A DNA stretch of 64,000 nucleotides, from NCBI GenBank assembly GCA_947449765.1, contig CANFSP010000005.1:111278-175277 (forward strand), written 5' to 3'. How positions within the stretch are numbered: position 1 is the stretch's first letter; each line of letters opens with the position of its first letter. The notes under the pieces were generated by a model. The model was not told the DNA's origin. It ran no database searches and saw only the letters and a program-made list of their open reading frames with translations. A program made the position numbers and the translations under genes. Shown here piece by piece: positions 37,001 through 46,000 of this stretch. The stretch is from Actinomycetota bacterium. Lineage in GTDB: Bacteria; Actinomycetota; Actinomycetes; Actinomycetales; Microbacteriaceae.

Positions 37001-40000
37001 TCGTTGCACTGAACCGGAGCATCACTACCGGCAGCCACCGGGCTTGTGCAGACGGCCCAACCAGAACCGTCGGGTGTTGCCCCGGCCACGTTCCACTGGC
37101 TGTGCGTCACCGTGATGGTTGCCGGCACCGTGGTCTGGTCCGCACTGACTCGCAGCGACTGTGTTTCTGCTTTACCCAGACCCAACGCGGTTCCGGTGGA
37201 CGCCGAATACTGAGTCGCCGATCCGGCTGCGTTTGTCGCCGTCGATGACGCGAGGAGGTACTTTCCTAACTGCGCTCCGGTCGTGATGAGCTGCGAGCCG
37301 GATTGGCCGTCGATGCTCACACAACCGGCCGCCGTGACGGTTGCCGACGGTGCTGATGACACGGCAGTCACCCGAGAATCGCAGGCGTACCACTGGTAGG
37401 CAACGGTCGGCTTGGGTAGACCGTTCCAGGCATCCGCACTGACGAGGAATGTTTCCCCGGTGATGTACGAACCCGTGCCGGTCGACGAGATACTGACCTG
37501 CGGTGAGGACTTCACGACCGGAATTTGTGCCGTCGCCTGGCTCGTTGTCACCGCGACCAGGTACTCCCGAATTCCCGCGGTGTTGGTTCCACTGACCTTC
37601 ACCGTGACGTAACGGCCCTTGTCCTCGTCCTTTTGAACGTAGGTGAGGCCGGTGTAATCGCTGCGCTGAATACACGTGCCGGGCACCGGGTTGGCAGCGG
37701 TCACTTCACGGGTGGTCGCCACCGGAGCAAGACACGAAAGCCAGACACGCGTCACAGTGGCAGACGGTTCGGCATCCCAGACGCCGTCGTCTGCGGTCAG
37801 GGTCTCGCCGGATTTACGAACACCCGCAACATCGACAGAGGGGAGGGTCGTCGCAATCGGTCGCGCCTGCACCTGCTTAGACATCGTGCTCCACCAGAAA
37901 CGCGAACCGGCACTGTTGCTGGCCTCCACGCTCACGGTGAGAAAGTCACGCAAGTCTGGCTGCGAGACGGTGTAGTTCGCCGAACGAGCCCCCGAGATTG
38001 CCTCGCAGTTGCCGTTTGTGGGAAGGTCCAGCGTCTTGCTGGCGGTTGACGGGACGGCGACCGAGGATGCACACCGGTACCACTGGTAGGCAGCGTCCGC
38101 CCCGGCGGCCGTGTTGGGCGTCGCGGTTGCGACGTTACCAACTTGCGGATAGGCATCACTGGTCAGTGCTGTCGAACCGTTTTTGATGACGACGGTAGGA
38201 CGGTTCACGAATTGTGGCGGATCGGTGACCGGGCCGACGGTTGCGGCAAAACGCGTCACGGGGTGGGTGTCACCCGGGAGGCTGTGCACCTGAGTGACAG
38301 CCACGGTAAGCAAGGCGCCGTTATCACTACTGTTGATGGGATAGGTCGACTTATTTGCACCGGTGATGCTCGAGCATCCTGCAGGCTCCGTGGTCGCACC
38401 GGCGGGAACGATTGTCGAAGCCGTGCACTGGTACCACTGGTATGAGGTCGTGGGTACCGGGAATCCGCGCCAGGTGCCTTTTTCGGCGCTCAGAGGCACC
38501 GCACTGCCCAACTCGGGGTCACCCGCGATGGAGGGGTTGACCGTGACGCTGATCTTTTCGGTGACCAACGCCGTGGACTTGCTGAACATGGTCGACTCAC
38601 CCAGAGAGTTGGTGCCGGTGACGCCCACGAGCAGCGCGTGACCCGGGTCGTCCTGCGTCATGGCATATCCGGTCGACTGGGCGCCGTCGATCGGCGCGCA
38701 ACCCGCGGTCTGGGCAAGTTCTTCACTCGAGGTTGCGACGACCTTGTCACACCGGTACCACTGATAGGTCAAGCGCGGTCTCTTGGCAACGGCGACCGGC
38801 ACCCAGTCGCCCGGGTTCACCGTGAGTGGAGACTGCCCCAGCTGAGGTCTGGCGTTTGACACCAGAGGCTCGGCGACGTTCACCGGACCTTCCACAATTT
38901 GTGCCGAGGATGCCGAGTACTGCGTACTCGACGCGCCCTCGCTATTGGTTGCCGTGACCCCGACCACGAGGTACTTGCCTAGCTGAGATCGGGCAATCGC
39001 GTAGGTGGACGCGTCTGGGCCCAGTCCGGGCTCGCAACCCGTGGGTGCTGCGGTGGAGGCGTTCGCAACCACCGAGCCACAGACAAACCACGCGTACGAC
39101 CGCGTCACCGCCGGGAAGGCCAGCCACACGTCGTTCTTTGCTCGTGCCGTTCCCTGCGCAAAAACGGACCCGAGAACACTCGCCGATGTCGAGAGCACCG
39201 GGGCCATCCGCACCTGGGCGCTAGTTGCCGAATAGTGTGTGACGGTGGCAAACGTGTTCGTTGCGACAACGGCAACCGCCAGGAACTTCCCGCGGTCTTC
39301 GGCAACCGGGTCGTAACTCGAGTCGGTTGCGTCGGTGATATCGACACAGGATGCGGCAGCCGGCGGTGCGCTCGACGAGCCGGTCGCCACGGCGCTGGCA
39401 CAGCGCATCCACTGATATTCGAAGGTCGGCGCGGGAGAACCCTGCCAGGTTCCCGAATCGGCGGTGACCGTGCCACCGACCAACGGTGCGCCATTTGAAG
39501 CCGGTTGGCTGGTGACCGTAATCGCAGGGGCAGCGGTGTTAACCGGACCCGATTGGATGACTGCTCCACTGGCCGAGTAGGCACCGGCACTGCCCGCCTT
39601 GTTGGTGGCAATTTCTTTCACGATGATGAAACGGCCGATGTCACCATTCCGTGGCGTGTAGGTCGAAGCCGTCTGGTTCGCGATCGTGGTACACGAACCG
39701 GGCGCGAGTTGGGTGGGTTCCGTCTTTTCGCTCGCACACGACATCCACTGATAGGTGAGGTCGGGGGCTGGGGTTCCGCTCCAGATTCCTGCGGTGGCCG
39801 TAATCGGATCACCGACGAAGTGTGCGTCGGTGATGGTCGGATACGCATCACCACTGGCCAGGTCGAGGAACGGTGCGATGGACACGAGAGCGGTCGACTT
39901 GGTGAACACATAATTTGTGCCGTGCGAATTAGACGCGGTGACCTTGACGAGCAGCGCGTAGTTCACATCGCTGCTGCTGACCGAATAGGTCGAGTAGATT

Positions 40001-43000
40001 TCGCCGAGCAGAGCGGAACAGCCTGCGGGCACGTCGCCCGTCGACGAGGCTGCAACTGGAGCATCACAGCTGTACCACTGATAGCTGTCGTCTGCCGCGA
40101 GCGGGGTCGGGGTTCCCAGCCAGGTGCCGTGTCCGACCGAGACTGTTCCACCCGATGTGGGATCAGCCTTGGGCGTGGAGGAAATTACGGGGGCGGTCTG
40201 AACCACGGGACCATCGACCACCGGGCCCAGCGTTTGTGACCACAGTTTCGTGGTTCCCGCCGTATTGGTTGCGGTGATCATGACCGCGATGTACTTGTCG
40301 CGGAATGCCGCGGTGAGGCTCAGGGTGCGGGTATTTGCGCCGTCAATTGGGGTGCAGCCGGAGGGTTGGCTGAGCGTGGCATCCGCGATGAGGCCCGTGC
40401 ATTGCCACCAACTGAACGCAGTGGTGGCGGTCGGTGACGCATTCCACACGCCAGCTGTTGCGGTGGCTGTGGTGCCCACGAACCCCTTGCCCGAAACCGT
40501 GGGGTTACTTGTCGCAAGCGGTGCGGTCTGTACCGGAGTAGTTGTCGAGGGACTGTATCGCCAGTCGTTGCCCGCGGGATTGGTGCCGGTGACCTTGGCC
40601 ACCGGGTACTTGCCGACCATCTCGCGCGTGAGCGGCAGACTCGCGCCAGTGGCTCCGCCGACCAACGCACACGTGCCAGCTATCGACTGGGACGCAGCAG
40701 CTCGGCTCGTCGGACAGGTGTACCAGGCATAGGTGTAGGTGGGGGCAGGGATGCCCGACCAACTGCCCGGCAGTGCGGTCACCGTTTGTCCCGCCCGGGG
40801 CGCTCCGTCGGTTGACGGCGAGTCGATGCGAACACTCATGCCCGTCGTGTACGACGGCAGCGACGACAAAACAGTGGTGGATGCCGAATACGTCGAGACG
40901 TCTTCGGTGCCGTTGCTCGCGGTCACCTTGAGCACGACATATTTGCCGAGGTCTGCCGTGCCGACAACGTAAGTACTTCCCGTCGCGGTGGAAATCGGCG
41001 AACACACGGCAGCACCGGAACCGGTCACGGGAGCAGAATCACCGGGGTTGGCGACTGCAGCGGTGCAGCGCATCCACTGGCGCGCGTAGCTGAGCGGGGC
41101 GGTTCCCGTCCAGATTCCGTCGATTGCGCTCAGTGTCGAGCCGAAGGTGGCCGATCCTTCAATGTGCGGCGACTCTGTGTGCGAGGGGATGGTTTTGACC
41201 AGGGTGGCCGCACTCGACAGGGCCATGCCCGAGCCGGCCTCGTTCGACGCGAAGACGGCGACCATGAGGTAGGTGCCATCCTCGTTCGATGTCACGGTAA
41301 ATCGGTCTCCGACTCCCGTTGCGCCCGACGCGCCACTGATTCCAAAACAGTCGTCGGGAACGGCGTCAAGCCCGGGCGGATGAATCGACGCACAGGAATA
41401 CCACTGGAACGAGTTAGTCGCCGCCGGAACCGCATCGAATGTCGCACCGGTGACGCTCAGCTGGCGACCGACCCAGGGGTTGCCAGAAATCTGAACCGTG
41501 GCGTTCGACGTAGGGACCGAAAAAACCTTGGGGGTGCTGGCGGTGAGCATCGAACTCGACCCGACGCGGTTGGTCGCCGTAACGTAGACGGCCACGAACG
41601 AACCGGGGTCATTCGTGTTGAGGTAGTGGGCATTCGTGGTGTCGAATGCGCCGGTCGAGACACAGCCGGCCGGGATGCTCGTCCGAGCACTCACGACCTC
41701 AGTGGTGCATCGATACCAGGCGTATGTGAAGGTCGGGGACGGATAGCCCGACCACACGCCGTCGGTCGTCGTGACGGTCTCGCCCTTCGTGCGCATCTGG
41801 TCGAGTGCCGGCGCTTCCACGTTGGCGAGAGCTCTGGCGACATCCTTGGTGGCTGTCGGGGAGTAAACAACCTTGGTGTTGGTCGCATTAGCCGCGGTCA
41901 CCTCAACGGTGAGGTAACGGGTCGCATCCGAGTTCGCGAGCGTGTACGTCTGCGCGTTTGCGTTGTCGATCGCGACACAGCCATCCGGCAGGGTTTCGGT
42001 GGCCGAGGCAATCGGTGCGTCACAACTGAACCACTGATAGGTCTTGGTCGGTGCCGGCCAGCCGCTGAAAGTTCCGCCGGTCATCGACTCGGTGCCGCCG
42101 ACCAGTGGCGAGCCGTCGCTCGCCGCCCCCGCCAGCGTCGGCGCGTTCAACGACGTCAACGCGACCGCAGCATTCACCGCGCTGGTGGATGCACTCACCC
42201 GCGCAATCGAACCAGCAATGTTCGTCGTGGTGACCTTGACGCTGATGAATGCGCCGGCATCTGCCGTGGCGAGAAGGTAGGTCGATCCCGTCGCCGTGGG
42301 GATTGCCGAACAGGTGGTTGGCGCGTTCGCCAATGGGTTGGGCACATTGGCGGTACAGCGTTGCCACGCGTAGGCCGAGGAGGGCGTGGGCGATCCGTCC
42401 ACTGTGCCGGGGTCCGCAGTGAGGAGTTCGCCGACCAGGGCCGTTCCCGAAATCGCGGGTTCACTCGAGCGTGACGGTTTCGCGGTCACCGGGTTGAGCG
42501 CCACCGACGATTTGGTGACCACAGCAGCGCTGTTGGTCGCCCGTTCCACCACCACGAGATAAGCGCCCACCTGACCGGAGGCGGCGATGAACGTCTTGCC
42601 CGGTGCCCAGTCGGTCACCGCGACGCAGTCGCCCGGCACGTCCGTTTGAGCAGCGGCGACCGCGTTGGGGCAGCTATACCAGCGGTAGTCCAGCGTGGGG
42701 GTTGGGGTTCCGGTCCAGGTGCCCGAAGTCGCGGAAACCGTTGAGCCAACGATGGGGGCTTTGTTGGTGGCTGCTGGGCTGGATGACGTCGATGGCGCCT
42801 TGGTGTTGGCGGGTGCGACAAGCACCTTGGCACTCGTCGCACTGAATTGTGTCGGAGCCGTCGCCGTTGTCACCGCAATGTTGAGCGCCGTCACTTTGAC
42901 GCTGAGATACAGGTTGGTCTGTGCGGGTGTGATCGTGAACGACGCGCTCTTTGCCCCCGAAATCAGTGTGCAGCCAGCGGGAATCGTGGCGCTCGGGGAG

Positions 43001-46000
43001 GCAACGGGTGCGGTACAGCTCATCCAGTCATAGGTGAATGCAGCGGTGGGTGTTGCCGTCCACGTGCCCGGAGTTGCGGTCAGTGTGCGACCGACGATGG
43101 CCGGCTCCGTTCCGACCGTGGCGGCCACCGCATTGTATGGGGCACGCGTGACCTGATTAGTGGATGCCGTCCAGAGCTTACGATTCGGTCCCGTCGCAAA
43201 GGCCGAGTCAACGGCGGCAACCATAAAGTAGCCCGCATCGTCGGCGACGACTCGGTAGGTTGCGCTGGACGCTCCGCTGACGAGCGTGCAGCCATCCGGC
43301 AGCAGCTCACTCGTGCCCGTGCTCGATGAACAGCGGTACCACGAGTACACAGATGACGTGGGGGCCGGGTTCAACCCGGTCTGCAGGTTGGCACGCAGCA
43401 GGCTGCTCGTGGTCAGCGCGGCGCCGCCCGCACCCATAATTCTCGGTGCGCCGTTGGCTCCCGGGTTCGTGTAAGTGATCGACGGGGCTGACGCGATGGC
43501 GCCGGTCGTCGCTGAGTAGGTGTCCGTCGAGGTGCTCTGCGCGGCGTTTTTACCGCTGACCCGCACTAACACGAAGCGTCCGACCTGAGCGGAACCGGAG
43601 GTAAACGATGCACTCGTCGCTCCAGAAATATCCGTGCACCCAGCACCCGTCACGGGAGCTGTCGAACTCGCGCTGGCCACGGCTTGAGTGCACTGCATCC
43701 ACTGGTAGCTCTTGGTCGCCGACGGAGACCCGGTCCAGGTGTCATCAATGACGCTGAGCACGTTTCCCTGCGTCGCCAGACCACTGAGATTCGGCAAGGC
43801 GGTGTTGGCCACGGGTTGGGTCACGGTCAGTGTCGACGCGGTCACGCGCGTGCTCGTGCCGATGTCATTGGTTGCCGTGACGGCACCGACAATCGTCGAT
43901 CCAACGTCGTCCGCCGAAACTCGATAGGTGGATGCGCTTGCCGACGAAATCGCGACGCACGCGTCGCTCGCCGCTGAGCCGGCCGAGGTAGCCCGATCAC
44001 AGCGGTACCACGCGTAGCCGAGGGTGATGCCGGTACTTCCCGCCCAGGTTCCGTCGCTGAGCGACAGGGTGGTCGACGTCGACGCTGACGCCGGGCGCCA
44101 ACTCGGAGCTCCGTTTGCGCCCGCAGTTGAGCCGGACGCAATGCTCAGCAACGGGGCGACCGTGTTGGTCGGCGCCATGGTGACCTGAGCCGTTGACGCA
44201 CTCACGCGCTGTATCGGGGTGCTGACCCCCGCGTTCGACGCCTTCACGGCGACGGCGAGACGCTTGTTGACCTGGGCTTGAGTCACCACGAAAATCGACG
44301 AGGTCGCGCTCGAGGCGATGACAGCACAGTCAGACGAGACGGTGTCTGCCGCGCTCACCGCGGTAGAGCAGGCATACCACTGGTAGGAGAACTGCGCTGC
44401 CGGCACCGCGGTCCAACCGCCGGGACTCGCGGAGAGTTGTTCACCGACCTGGAGGGTTCCCGAGATGCTCGGATCGCTCGTCGACACGGGTTGCGAGGTC
44501 ACCCGAGCGGTGCTCACCGCGTTGGCGTACGTGGTTCCCTCGCTATTCGTCGCCGCGACAACCGCCGTGACAAATGTGTCGACATCGCTCTCCGTGATGA
44601 GGTACGAAGCGGTATTCGCCCCGCTGATCTCGGTGCAGTCGGTGGGCACATTCGAATTGGCCGACGCCGCGGAGGTCGCCGTGTCACATCGGTACCACTG
44701 AATGCCTGTTGTCGGCGTGGGTGAACCCGTCCACGTTCCGACCGTCGCGGTCAAGGACGTGCTGCTGGTTCCTCCCGATGCCGGCACGTATCGGGGAGCT
44801 CCATTCGCACCGGCACGCGCGGACACGCTGACGACCGGTGCCGCGGTGTTGGTCGGGGCGAGGGCGACGGCAGAACTCGAGTCGCTGAATGAGGAGATGG
44901 GGGTGGCGGTGGCTCGATTGAGGGCCTTGACCTCGGCAACGATGAACTTACCCGCCAGCGAACTACCCAGGAGGATGCTGCTGCCCGTCGCCGAGCCAAT
45001 CGCCGTGCAAGCTGGCGGCTTGATGCCCCCAGCAACAGTTGCCACCGAACACGAGTACCACTGGTACGACACCTGCTCGGCCGGAGATGCTCGCCACGTT
45101 CCGTCACTTGTGCTCACGCGCGACCCGACTTTCGCCGTGCCCGAGAGCGCTGGAGCAACATCATTCACCGGAGCCTGATCAACCACGCCCTGCGATGCGG
45201 AGTACACCGTGCGCGACTGTGACCCCACCACGGCCGTCTCGGCTACCAACATGTGCTTACCGACGGTGCTCTGATCGAGGGTGAGTGACGCGGGAGCTGA
45301 TTTGGGTGACCCGGCGGGCGAGCATCCACTGGGCACAATGGTCTGACTGGACGTTGAGGCACTCAGGCAGGAATACCACTGAAAGCTTCGTGAGGTGGGA
45401 GTGGTCGACCACGTTCCCGAGGTGGCCGAGACGGAGCCACCAAACTTTGGCGCGCCAGACGGCGTGCCATTGTTCACCGTGACGGTCGGTGGTGTCTGGT
45501 TAGCGAGCGAAGAGCCCGTAATCCCCAGGATGTCCAAAATGCGGTCGGGGCTGGTCTGTGGAAAGACGCGCGATTGAAACGTCACGCCGGTTTCAGCCGC
45601 TCCGATAAGTGCAGTCGTGACGTCGGAAACCGTGGCGCTGGGATGATCGGCGATGTACAGCGCTGCGGCACCCGCAACGTGCGGGGTAGCCATTGACGTG
45701 CCATTCCACGACACGGTCCCCCCGGGATTATTGATGTCGAGAGAACGGATGTCCACACCCGGCGCCCAGATGTCAACGCACGTGCCGTAGTTCGAAAAAC
45801 TGGCCTCGGTATTCGTCGAGTCGAGTGCTCCCACGGTGATGGCGTCCGGAGCATTTGCCGGCGAGTAGTAGCAAGCCGGGAACGAGTCGTTGCCTGCAGC
45901 AACCACGACGACAATGCCATCGGCAACGGCCGCAGCAACCGCTGACTTGACCGATGAGTTGCTGCTGCCTCCCAGACTCATGTTGATGACCGCGTGAGCA